Source: Membranipora membranacea
Taxonomy: Eukaryota > Bryozoa > Gymnolaemata > Cheilostomatida > Membraniporidae
Direction of reading: 5' to 3'
Assembly: GCA_914767715.1 (NCBI GenBank)
Contig: OU612065.1
Coordinates: 11,594,001 to 11,658,000 of the forward strand
Length of the DNA stretch: 64,000 bases
In this document: piece after piece, positions 1-11,400 of the stretch
Numbering within the stretch: the first letter of the stretch is position 1
Layout: the number at the start of each line of letters is the position of its first letter
Translations under genes and position numbers: made by a program
Notes under the pieces: model-generated
Told to the model about the DNA's origin: nothing
Seen by the model: the letters and a program-made list of their open reading frames with translations, nothing else
The model's database searches: none

Positions 1-1
1 A

Positions 2-664
2 CTTGGAGCTGAAGGTATTCCGCACTCTGAGGAAGGGCCAAGTGACACACAGACACATGCAACAGATTCATCACAAGTGGCCTATCCATATAGTCACACT
101 ACAAAACCACCCGCTCACCTGCCTGGGATGAGTTCTGCTTCTGCACAAAGTCCTTATAAACCAAGGCATGAATCTGAGACCCATGATGCATTCGATGGAG
201 AATCAATCATAAATGCTAAGAACTTTGGCTCTAAACGTTTAAACGGATTCTCTAGCAAAAGAAGCGTACAACCACCATCAGCCATTTCTCTGGATCAAAG
301 CAAAAGATCCTTACAACCACCATCAGCCATGTATATGGATCCAAGCTACAGATCCTTACAACCACAATCGGGCATTGCGTTGGCTCCAAACATGGCCTCA
401 ACTTCATTCATCACCTCAGCATCAAGCGGCAGAAGTTATAACAAAGAACCTCTTTTTCTTAGAGATAATTCAATGGCCTCCAGATCCATTAACTCCGCTA
501 TAACAGCCCAACCGCCTGTGGTGATAGACTCACTTGGCGACAATAATAGCCTTCAGCATTATCATCATGCTTCTGATAATTCACGATCTTTGCCTTCTAC
601 GGCAAGACAATTTAACCTCAGAAACGCCACTCAAAGTGCTAAAGGGTTTGTGAGACCCCGCTAA
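2..664 (+). CDS. C-terminal exon of an unrecognised low-complexity protein (5' partial)
   Basis: The frame is open from the window edge to a TAA at 662-664, giving about 220 residues with no in-window ATG that must be the start, so this is the 3' end of a gene that begins outside. The sequence is rich in Ser, Pro, Gln and Asn and poor in hydrophobic segments, so it is probably a disordered tail. A short internal repeat is visible: RSVQPPSAISLD, RSLQPPSAMYMD and RSLQPQSGIALA follow one another at roughly 17-residue spacing. The end is basic (GFVRPR). I recognise no domain and assign no function. It lies about 1 kb upstream of the SERINC-like gene on the same strand. A membership in that gene is unlikely because a stop codon separates them and the SERINC gene has its own start. 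Confidence 0.6.
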   Translation, partial: LGAEGIPHSEEGPSDTQTHATDSSQVAYPYSHTTKPPAHLPGMSSASAQSPYKPRHESETHDAFDGESIINAKNFGSKRLNGFSSKRSVQPPSAISLDQSKRSLQPPSAMYMDPSYRSLQPQSGIALAPNMASTSFITSASSGRSYNKEPLFLRDNSMASRSINSAITAQPPVVIDSLGDNNSLQHYHHASDNSRSLPSTARQFNLRNATQSAKGFVRPR

Positions 665-1695
665 AATACCCAAAACCGTTAATGCTCTACTGTGCTTGAT
701 TGATTTTGAGACTTTCTTCTATGTGTTAAATATATTATTACATTCTTGTCACTCAATAGTTGGTATGTTGTATGCCTCTTTGGCAGCTGGCCCATCCAGG
801 TACAACAGGTACCTTTTAGGGATCAGGTAATCTCAGTGGCGGATCTCTCGCAATATAATTTTGTCAACCAATATACATGTCCATAAGGCTCTTCCATTGA
901 GTTATTATATATATATATATAGGTATTATGTATAACATATAATATATCTATATATTATACATGATACCTCTTCATCACATACTTGTGCAGGACTAACAAT
1001 CTTCATTCTAAACCACTATTTTCTATAATTGATTTGATTAATCAGACTGGCTGAGTAGTGGTGGTAAGAAAATCATCAAACTTTAAAAAAAATACATTCT
1101 TTACTGGATGATATCATTGATGCAATTAAAAAATTCAGTGGCAAAAATAATGGGTACAAAATGAGTATACTTGAAATCCCGGAAACTCTTCTCCAGTTTT
1201 TCATGAAGAATGACAGAATGGAATGATTATTGCCCATACCTGCTTGCATAATGGTAAACACTTATACCTGAAATAGAAATAAATGATAATTCCACCAGTT
1301 GAAGTAGGTTACAGCGTTCTATCAAAGGAACAGGTATCTGGTCCTGGTGTGGATGGGCTGGCTCAAACAACATACAACCAGTGAGTGTTTTTATGGATAG
1401 TTTTATCAGTGTGTAAGCGCTTTGCAATGCAAGTAATTGGCGTCAGGGGGGTGGGTACCCAATTTGTGGTGTGAGTCACTAGTCAGTACTTTCCGATGTA
1501 TAACTGATGAGGAAGTTATCTAAATATTGTAAGCATGCCTATCAATTCTTTGGGCGGGCAAAAATATCTTCCCATTGAAGTCCAGTCAAAATTGCATTGA
1601 GCCATGCCATGAATATTAATATTGGAAGATGGCATAATATCTTGTCCCTAGGTTCTACATTTTCTTATTTAGGTCTGTATGACGAATGAAGGAGA
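665..1695. other. Intergenic region between the first gene and the SERINC-like gene
   Basis: No coding exon could be supported. It contains an (AT)n run near 904-920, an imperfect hairpin at 921-969, and an AATAAA near 1278 that could serve the upstream gene's 3' end. A good acceptor (pyrimidine tract ending at the AG of 1671-1672) suggests that the first coding exon of the next gene is preceded by a noncoding exon somewhere here or upstream. Confidence 0.5.
921..969. repeat. Imperfect AT-rich hairpin
   Basis: The left arm starts AGGTATTATGTATAA and the right arm ends with its near complement, TATTATACATGATACCT. Arms are about 21 bp with two mismatches around a 7-nt loop. It directly follows an (AT)n run. 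Confidence 0.6.
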
Positions 1696-1708
1696 ATGCC
1701 TGTGGTAA
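1679..1708 (+). promoter_or_regulatory. Possible overlapping uORF at the SERINC-like start
   Basis: An ATG at 1679 opens a nine-codon frame that ends with TAA at 1706-1708, in a different frame from the proposed start at 1696. If the transcript includes this stretch, ribosomes starting here would bypass the main start. It is a short frame and could be chance. Confidence 0.25.
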
Positions 1709-4700
1709 AAAAAGCTAATGCTTCATCTCCGAAAACGACTAATGCCATTCCAAACCCAGAAATCAGGCTAGACCCATCCGATCAAACTAGCTTTGCGAGA
1801 GCAGTAGGTATGGTCAGCTTTATCATCGTCATCTTCATAGTCCACAGCTGGAACTAATAGCTCTACAGATGGATAAAGATTCTAATCATTTTTATTCACA
1901 AACCATAATTTATGCCATGCTGGAGGTTTTGAAATTCCATATTTTTGCAAGACAATATAGCTTGGCTGGATTGATGTTCTAAAACGGGTCGTATGTCATT
2001 CATACTAACTAGCTGGAGTTACAGCCACATCAAATTCGATACTATAGCAGTTTTATGGTGTGACCCATAGCCTTATATAATATGGGGTTCGAATTGAACC
2101 TGACCCGGCTTTGATGTAAAATTCAAATTAAATTTCATGTACCCCAACAAGCTGATGAAGATGAGAGATACTATGAGAAGCTTATCCTACGTGTCCCAGG
2201 CCAGCAACCCTCAGATGAAGCTTCAGGAGCTCGGGCTTCAGTTGGAAAAGAGGCTGCCGGAGACAAGATTTTAGTAGAACAGACCACAACACAACAAGCA
2301 GAAGCTCAGCTCAGGAAGACCAGCAGAAGGTCGAGAGGAGACAGAAGGTCGGGAGGGGATACCAACATAGAGAGGACAAAAATAGACACAGAAACTGCTC
2401 CTAATGAGGAACCAGAGCAGAAAAAGAAATGGCTGGCTCCTAATGAGGAACCAGAGCAGAAAAAGAAAGGGTTGGCTCCTAATGAGGAACCAGAGCAGAA
2501 AAAGAAAGGGCTGAAGAAGAAAGTCCTCTTCTCCCAGGTACTAATGTGTATGTGTATGAACAAAATATTAAATGTTGAGAAAAAATGTTGTTATGTTTTA
2601 GAGTTTACAAAATTTTTGTTAAGGAAATACTGTGGTACCAGAAATGCGTAGAACCAAAACATTTCCTAGTCAACTGAGCGTTTCACGCAGGATCAAGGTA
2701 TGTGCGTGTCAAATATAATTAGTTTGAAAGAGTTTGCTGTGTTTTCAGGTTTGCTGTGCCATAGGTACATCTCCGTGTGCATTTTGTTGCACCAAGTGCC
2801 CAACAACGAAGGAGTCCACATCTACTCGGTTCATGTATATTCTGATGTTGATTGTGACCATTTCTCTCTCGGTCATCAGTCAAATAGACTGGACTCCTAT
2901 GGATGTAAGTATATTGCAGTTGCAGCTTATTTGTCACTGCATTGTCACTGAACATTCCTTTGGTGTAGTTTTAATTTTGAACCCTTTGATGATGTTGAAG
3001 TTGCCTGCTCTGTGAATGTAAGGCGGTATCAGACGATTTCGTAATGGCTTGTTCCTATGATACTGTTCATTTTGTAGGGTTTATCAGCGAATATGTCTAC
3101 AAATACATCTCATCTTACCAAATCTGATAAAGCCTATCAAACTTTCTTCGGGAACTACCTCTCTGTTTATAAGATTTGCATCGGTCAGCTTTCCCTGCAC
3201 TTATTTTTAATGTTGGTCACTCTGGGAACTAAGAACAGCGCTATTTTCTCTGGTACTCTACACAATGGGTATGTGAAAGGTCTTATTTTTAGCCATTCCT
3301 ATTTGACCAGTTGGCTGAGATTGGGGTACCAAAACTCGCCCCTTCAACCTCCTTAACGCATTAACCAGATGGATGATTACATAATTCTATAAGGCTGCAT
3401 GAACGTCGATGTCAAGGTATAATTATTTGACAACTGACCTCATCAAAATTTTGAAACTCACATTCGTCTCATCTTCACCTAATCTCACAGCTTCATGAAA
3501 CAAGCAACTTCGATTTGTCAAAAAATGGGTTTTTAAATTCTACATTTCAGGTTCTGGCTGTGGAAATGGGCCTGGATATGGACCATCATTGTAGTGTTTT
3601 TTATATACTTTGAAGATGACCATCACATATTTTGGTATGGTATGTTGTTTGACCACTCTTACTCTTGTTCAACAATTCAATGATCTGTAAAACGTTGAGT
3701 TACGCACCAGATTAAAATGCCGTAATTGGTGTGCCTCTTGACTTAGGAGGTGCTGGTCCTAGTCCATGTGCTAGTGTCTCATCCATGCATGGGCTGGTGG
3801 ATGTGGCTTCTTGTATTCATAATTCATTCTAATACTAATAACATCACTATTTTGTATTGCTGGTGCAGCTTTCCGAATATGTGGTACTATTGGAGGCAGT
3901 CTATTTATTGTTGTCAACATATTCTTCATGTGTGATGTGGCATTGGGGCTCAACAAGTCATTGTGAGTTTTTTATCTAACCGACATACATGTTTAATTGA
4001 TCTCATGCAAAGTATTTAACCGAAACTTTTTTTATGTAAACCTTTATCATTTGTATGTATGTGTGTCTAGAATGACTATGAGCAATGAATACAGTGTCAA
4101 AAGTGTAACCTCTGTAACCTTTTGATAGTTCACTCACGACCCGACATGCCTGGTCCTAACTTCAAATCTGAGATCTTTGCACAATTTTGAACATTGAGTT
4201 ACGTTAGTTACATCATGACCGTTGCGTGTCATATGTATATTCATGAAATGCCAAGGTGATGAACTCTGCAGACCAAAACGGTATACTGTGATTGTATTTT
4301 TTAGACTGGATAGAGCAGCCAAGAATAAATGGGTATATTTGTTAATCTGGGCCCTCACTCTTACAATACTAGCTATAGCGGGATCTTTTATCTGGTTACT
4401 TCTGGAGTTCTACAGTTACTGCTTGGACAACTTTATTCTGATGTTTGCTTTCATGGCAGCTTGTGGTTCACTTTTAATCATCACTGTAGTATCAGGCGTC
4501 ATCAAGCGTGAGTACCTACTATCTGGAAATATTACTTTGTTGAGTCCATATAGATGCCCTGTGCGTCTTTATATTTTAGATTTAACTACGTCCCATCAAA
4601 GCTCCTACTGAGCTAGCAATGATTGTTAGGGTACTTGAGAACACCATATCTATCTTAAATATGGCTCAATATATGTTTTCCTGCTTACATTCACTGATCC

Positions 4701-7146
4701 GGCTAAAGAACACGGATGTTGGATGTCGAGCCCCTAGAGCCGTAATTCAGTTTTTACATGGAATACTTTGTCTAGTGGAATTGATAATATTATCAAAATT
4801 TAGTTTGTCAGCAAACTATATGACTTTGGTAGCTTGCTTCCATTTTTTAATGGTTTGATATCATGTGATGCTGTTCAAGTCTGCCTTCTTGTATTTTAAG
4901 GTCACAAAAATGGAGACTTGCTGCAGGGTGGTATTATTATATCTTACATACTTTACCAAACATGGAGGGCATTACACAGCAAACCAACCGGTGCTTTAAA
5001 TAGTAAGAAAAACCAGAGATATAAAATGAAGCTCCTCATTTATTTTTATGGTCAATACACAATAAACATGATGACACCTGCATAGGGGCGTTTGCCAAGA
5101 GGATTTGGTCTATGGTGTGAGAAATTACTAATAACAACTATAAAAAGCAACTTGCGTCATTATCATCATGTGAAATTCGGTCCCTCTCACTTCGGTATCA
5201 TTGCCTTAATTTTCAATAGACTGGCGGAAATTGATTTATCTCGGGGTTATATTCTAGCATAATTTATTATATTGTTATATTGTATATTATGATTGTTACA
5301 TCTTATATAGCTGAGGTTTTGGAGAATGTCTTACGAATAACCACATCCTCTACCTCTACTTCTGCAACCTCAGTTGGTACAACTTTAGCCTCTACAACAG
5401 AGTTAGACGCTATTGTTTGCCGTAAAAGCTTTGGTCTCGGCACTTCTTCCACAAAAAACATCACAGGACTCCTTAGATACGTGGGTTTAGCGTATTACAT
5501 ATTCATCGCATTGTATAAAAGGTTTGTTTTGATGATTCCAACTAAACGATTATGGGTATTTAACCATCCTTTTTGTTGGTTATCTAAACTTTGATAAAGC
5601 CTGAATTGAAGATAGGAATGACATCTTGAAAATAGTTATAATCGATATTGTAGTTGTCTGTACTTTTTTTGTGTGAATATAACTCTGTCTGAACTATTCA
5701 TCCAACATTTTAATCAAAGTTGATCGATCAAAGACATTATTAACCATCAAGCCTCCCAACATGTTCATTGCTGGTAGTGATATTTCTTTAACTGTAAATA
5801 TCTGTCAAGGTTGTTGACCTGAAAATCATCGAAGTAATAAATGTTGTCATCATTTATTTCTTGCAGCATAGATCATACTAGGAAACATGCGGTCACAATG
5901 AAAAGATACTTGGGAGCCGCTAAACCCAAACATGTTCAAGAAGTGAGTTCTTATAATCTTGAATTCTACTCCCTTCTTTTAAGATACATTGTTTGAGATT
6001 ACCATACCATAAAATTGATGTGTGTCAAACATCACTTCATTCTTTAGGTCTATTTGAATACAAATTGTATTTGCAGCACCGCACTGGTTGCTGTTATCGC
6101 TGTAAAGTAGAACATACTGATGCAGGACAATCTATTTCATACAATGAAGAGAAATCCGTTCTGTATAATTACTCATATATGCACTTCCAATTTATCTGCT
6201 CCATATTCTTCATCATGATGACATTCACCAATTGGTTTGAGTGAGTACATACTTGACTTATTTGTAATCAGATTTGATTTCTGTTAAAACTCGACCCTCA
6301 CAGTGATAAATGCGTATACTACCTAGATCTTCTGGATGAGTTAATTAAAAAATCCAAATTATGTAAAACACCGAAATCCTAGAGTGAGGACCTTGTTAAT
6401 TTTCTTCTATTTTAGTCCTGGAAACCGAATAACATCTACTCCTCAAGATCAGGGCAACTGGGTGGCTTTCTGGATCGAGATTTTAACTGCATTTGTGGCG
6501 GTTGGTGAGTACACCAAGTAACTCAAAATTGGGATCATGGAACTGGAGTTTTGATTTTGGGCTAGGGAGAGCGGATATTCTTCTTGAGGCTTCTTTAGTC
6601 TATTTGTGCCGAAGCATCTCGTACTTGTAAACTGATCATGGCTCTTTGATCCAAACACCCAAGTTGATCACACAGACTGTTAGAGGTATGAATAGTTCTG
6701 TTTTATAATTTTCAGCTGTGTATACGCTCATCATAGTCTTACCGGCGTTAATCAGGATTCTAAACTGCAGAGATAATGTGTGCTGCAGAAAAGCACTGAC
6801 AAAATTGCCTAATATACAGCAAGACGCACTCGAGAAAGCCTACTTTACTGCTGATGGGCAGATGGTCACAAACATTGGCTTTCACAATGGGGTCATTTAC
6901 AGCAAGGATAGCCACGATGTGCTGAAACCAGTGCGGCTTGTGAGGAGAATGTCTGACATAGATCTACCAGATGAACACGTACAACCAAAGGATTATCTGG
7001 ATGTAAACGGGGATGTGATTCCAAACATCGAGTCATACCAAGGTTTAATCTACATACGAGATGAAGAAATCTTAAAGCCTGTATGTTCGGTACAGCCATA
7101 CTTTGAAAATAAGGCACAAGATGGACCAGTAACTGTAGCAGTATAA
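1696..7146 (+). CDS. SERINC (serine incorporator / TMS1) family multi-pass membrane protein with N- and C-terminal extensions
   Basis: Exons: 1696-1807, 2152-2537, 2749-2904, 3078-3268, 3551-3639, 3869-3962, 4305-4507, 4901-5002, 5311-5521, 5867-5942, 6077-6240, 6416-6504, 6716-7146. All junctions are GT-AG and in phase, giving about 767 residues. SERINC hallmarks are seen: the Cys-rich CAFCCTKCP segment before TRFMYILML (exon 3), NGFWLWKW (exons 4-5), NKSLLDRAAKNKW (exons 6-7), LLQGGIIISYILYQTW (exon 8), and YSYMHFQFICSIFFIMM followed by TNWFDPG (exons 11-12). About ten hydrophobic segments are present. Family members act in membranes and are linked to serine-containing lipid synthesis and scrambling; the exact role here is inferred. 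Typical family length is about 450, so this copy is long: residues 1-166 form a charged extension with three 13-residue repeats, and residues 650-767 form a soluble tail with a duplicated module. The start is chosen because an in-frame TGA lies at 1687-1689 and A is at -3. Exons 1-2 are the least certain part. Confidence 0.87.
2397..2513 (+). repeat. 39-bp coding tandem repeat, three copies
   Basis: Three head-to-tail 39-bp units in exon 2 of the SERINC-like gene encode APNEEPEQKKK followed by WL, GL or GL (residues about 120-158). The copies are almost identical in DNA, with changes mainly at the unit ends, which suggests recent expansion. The encoded stretch alternates acidic and lysine-rich blocks. 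Confidence 0.9.
6841..7086 (+). repeat. Diverged tandem protein module in the SERINC-like C-terminal tail
   Basis: Residues about 667-698 (YFTADGQMVTNIGFHNGVIY, then ending in LKPV) and about 718-748 (YLDVNGDVIPNIESYQGLIY, then ending in LKPV) align along their length. Shared positions are Y..-.G..-.NI-...G.IY-..D-LKPV. This is an internal duplication in the cytosolic or lumenal tail, absent from the usual SERINC core. Confidence 0.8.
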
Positions 7147-8454
7147 ATCAATGGTGGTGCAACATCATTGCATGATACCTTAGCAATGTGAACAAATGAG
7201 ATTTACGGGTATAAAGCACATTCGCCATCGGAAACAAAGCCCAGAAACATCCAATCTCAAAAGTTTTGTTGCTAGTGCTGTTAGTCTGGTTATAATCAGA
7301 AGTGTTTTACAAAGTGTGCAGTAAATGTGAGGTTAACAAAGTGGCCGTGCTTTTAATGCATGGTTTTTTATCACCTAGGAGTAGTCCTCTCCTGCAGAAA
7401 ATAGCTCAATAATAATCAATTATTGTTATACATTTTTATTTAATTTTTCAAAGTATAAATTATTGGGGAGTATTATGCTTTTATTACCAGTCAGCACCTT
7501 CCGTTAGATTTTATGAGAAAGCTGCGATACTAGCACTGCAGCTGTGTGACCTAATATCAGTGAATTTTTTTGCAAACCAATCAATGGCGCTTGTCTAAAA
7601 CCCAAATGAAAAGGAAGGTATTAAAAATAGGATTGCAAAGTACTTGCAGTAAATTGCAACTTGCTTATTCAATAAAAACAATGTCTAATACTTTGATCAG
7701 AATATGCATCACTATTAACTTACATTAATATCAGTGTTTCGGGCAAGGTGTGAGCCATCCTAATGGCAAAACAGCGTTAAATATTCAAAATTTTGAAAGG
7801 CAATATGTACAAAACAAAATTGATTTCTTGAATCACCATTCACAAAAATAGACCACAGTACAATATTTATAAACATTGGGTAACCAAATAAAAAAAAGGA
7901 ACAAAATGTTGCGGAGAAAATTGTGGATTATAGTATTCAGTATTATATTGGAAATGATATTTATAGAGGTATAATATATTTTCATACTATCTGTATCATT
8001 AATCGACTGCTTTTTGATAAAATTGTGCTGAAAATAAATTTTGATATTTGATGCCAATATTCTTTGGTAAAAATTACGTCAGCTCGGTTTTTTAAATAAA
8101 AGCCATCGCCGATCATGAGTGTAATACGCACTACAGTCAAGTAATTGCAAGACAGATGAAGTACATAGTACATAATTATAGTGTAATTGTGAATGATATA
8201 ATTTTATACCTCCGCAATATACACCCATTGTCAACAATATCGATGAGATCTAGATGAACACGAATAACATGATGATAAATATTAACTTGAGTTCATTGCA
8301 TCTTTCTACAAGCAGTCTTCTCTATCGTACCCAAAGCTGTCTCAACAAATGTATGGAACTGATCACATCATGCATGAGATTATGACTAAACCCTTTTCTT
8401 TCGGCGCTGCTTGGTGACAGTATTATAATATCATCTTATATTTGTCCCTATCGT
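7147..8454. other. Convergent intergenic region: 3' UTRs of the SERINC-like gene (+) and TFAP2 (-)
   Basis: This is AT-rich sequence without a supported coding exon. It should hold both 3' UTRs. A plus-strand AATAAA is at 7671. TTTATT motifs (minus-strand AATAAA) occur near 7437, but which one TFAP2 uses cannot be told. Confidence 0.5.
7671..7676 (+). terminator. Likely polyadenylation signal of the SERINC-like gene
   Basis: AATAAA lies about 525 bp downstream of the stop codon in AT-rich 3' sequence. It is the first canonical plus-strand hexamer noticed there. Confidence 0.45.
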
Positions 8455-11400
8455 TTATGATTGGTGCTGACCTCTCTCACTATGATCTTTAGCACTATCA
8501 TCTCCTGGCATCTGGGTTGTGCTCTGACATTTCTTATCAACTATTTTGAGCATTTCATTTAAATAGTTCTGAGTTGCTGTGAGGCCCGCCACCACTGAGG
8601 GTGAACCAAAGCCGTGTGTGAGAAGAGCAAAGTTTGTCAAATGCCTCTGAATATTGGGCTCAAGTATTGGCTGAGGTCTGGCATTACCTATAGGTGATCG
8701 ATCCTGGTTCAGAAGGTCTATCAATTCTTTGATTAGTTGCCTGAAGAAAAAAAAGAAAATATGATAGCAGGTTAAATAGGGGCACACCATGAGCTATGGC
8801 TGAGGCCAGACAGCAAAGCGGCAGCGGAAGAAGTCATACCGGTAGTTGAACACAAGGAGATAATAATATATACAATTAAAGGTTTAAAAAAACATTGATA
8901 ATGGTAACAAGTGCGGATCAGCAGTAAAGAAATATGATGCTGTAGTATTAGGTAGCTAGTTTTCTCAGCATGCCACCGATTTGACAGGTACAGTTAAACT
9001 AAGGCGAAGGTCAAGTACAAAATCTGACAGTATATCCACTTCATGTGAAGCGGCTGGCTCTAATTTAAAACTAAAATGCTGTTACGCAAAAATATTAGAA
9101 CAAGTCATTCAATTTTCCAATTTAGCACCCGTTTTAGATTATTTTGGCTTCTCGGCTCTCGAGTGTTTGGCAAGCAGAATACACTTAACTGATTATTGTA
9201 AAAGCCAATCAGGATTATGATTACTCAAAACCAGATAACAAACCCAATTTTTTAAGCCGTAATTACCTTCTTTATACAAACAAATTGCTACTATTCGCTG
9301 GACAGGAAGTGGCCTAATCAATGAGAATGTGAACAGTAAAAGTGTTTCAACAGCTTAGACTAGACAATAAATTTTCCAATGTATCCACTATTACAGCCTG
9401 ATGGAAACTATCGTGCTATTGGAAATTGAAATTTACTTACTTTGCTGCAAGCACCATATTTTTTCTATTATGTAGTTCAGCTGGGTCTCCCATATTTCTA
9501 CTGTTATAGTCAGCACACTGTTTGGCTGGAAATTCTGTTTCACAGATATATGCATAATCTCTTGCGAGGCGTATTGCTTCTCCTAAAAAAACATAAAATT
9601 ACAAACTGCTGTAGGCTTTAAGGACATCATATTAGCAGTTATAAAAGTCTTTCATTTCTTCTTCCTAGTAGGTTTAAAAGAAGACGGTGTCGGCAACTTA
9701 ACAAATTTGAGCACATGGTAACGCATTAAAATAAACAAGCACTGGTAATTGGCATGTATTTTTTATACCAACCCTCAAATTACGCCAGTCAATATGTGAA
9801 AGCAAACAACCGCTTCCTAAAATTGCAGACCATAAATCAAGGGGATGTGAAGACGGAGGCTCTTGCAATTTAGAAAATGACAGCTCAGACACAACAAGGC
9901 ATCTATTAAATTTATCATCGGACAGTGCTGGGTTGTGGGTGATTCTTTCTGAGCGACAGGTAATAAGTCCTATTGTATTGAGGTGCAGTGCAAATCAGTA
10001 CAAGTGTAACGGTAAGTTTCTACCAGCACAACTTATGGCAGACAATCTCTTTGTAGCACATGATTTTGACTGAGTTTTTTTTTCTTTTATACCAACCATC
10101 ATAATATTAGAAATTTATGTTTTGACACGCCTAAAGACCAGACCATCGTCCTCAAGATACCAAAAAACTTCAAGCCTGGTAGTATGTGAAGCCTGTTTTT
10201 CTAAGTGCTTTGCTTAGTGAAATTGCATAAGAACTTTTCCAAATCATTACCTTCAACTAATGAGGTGAGCAGTGTAACATTTGCGGCTTTTCGTCTTCCT
10301 GCTGGTAAGCTCAATCCTATTTTTTCCAGTTTATCTCGCAATGACCGCCCTCCGTTCTTTGACTTCGCCCTGCAAAAAATCAATGATTCATCGTTCATAA
10401 TAAGGTGTTATAACCTAAAGGATACTCTGAGACAGCGGATTTGGTTACACGATGAAAGGATAATTGCTATTTCTATTTTACTGCCACAGGCTAAATTCCA
10501 TGGTGACGACAACTCCTCAAATCAATGGTCGGGATTTTTTTTGGATCGGACCAACATTGAAAATTTGGTCATCAATCTACAGTTCTAAGTATATCAAAAC
10601 AAAATATAGCTGCTATTTATATGAACTCAACTATTATTTCATAATTAAAATAATTGTTTTGATATAAAGTTGATACTGGGTATAGGCTTATTGTCCTCAG
10701 TGCAGCGATATGAATTTCTACTAGAGAAATTCATTTTCGTATTTTAGGTTAAATTACAAGATGGTAGGTTTATTTTACAACTCCCTTGTTGTTTGAGTTG
10801 CATCAAGCTCTTAGTTAGCAAAGAATTTGATATAAATTGTAATATTTATTTAATCCTATTGACATTTCATTGAACGAAATCATTAAGATCAGCCTTCATT
10901 TAGACTATAGGTGTGCAAATTCTCACTTACTATTGATTCAGCGGGTAAAAGCAAGCAACTTGAACTTGTGTGCTAAGTTGGTCATAGTATTTAATTTAAT
11001 ATTAACATATTTATACCATTGTAACATTCTGATTTGCACATATTTACACTAATTATTTCACTTGTAATCCCTAAGTCCAGTTACATGATTCTTATTTACC
11101 AAGACTCTCCTTACAAACTTTGCCAAAGCTGTGAGATAAATCTTGCGTTTAAAATTTTGATAACCATCATACTTAAAGACCCACAGGTGAAATGAAACAC
11201 ATGAAGTCATCCAAATGATTTTAAACTTTACATACTTATAATTAATCATTTTTATTTCTGAATGCGTTTAGGTGAGATTTCCTTCATTAATAGGCATCCC
11301 TTTATTATTCAATACTTTTTTTGTAGAAATCTAGGATGTTGCAGATTACATTGACACCTTTGCAATTGCTTTTTCTTTTTTGTAGGTTGAAATAATGTGT

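Noticed and set aside
2306-2563. Minus-strand frame with a repeated FFFCSGSSLGA motif
   Set aside because: It is the complement of the lysine-rich coding repeats of the SERINC-like gene.
10205-10588. 127-codon plus-strand open frame
   Set aside because: It is antisense to a conserved TFAP2 exon and shows no features of its own.
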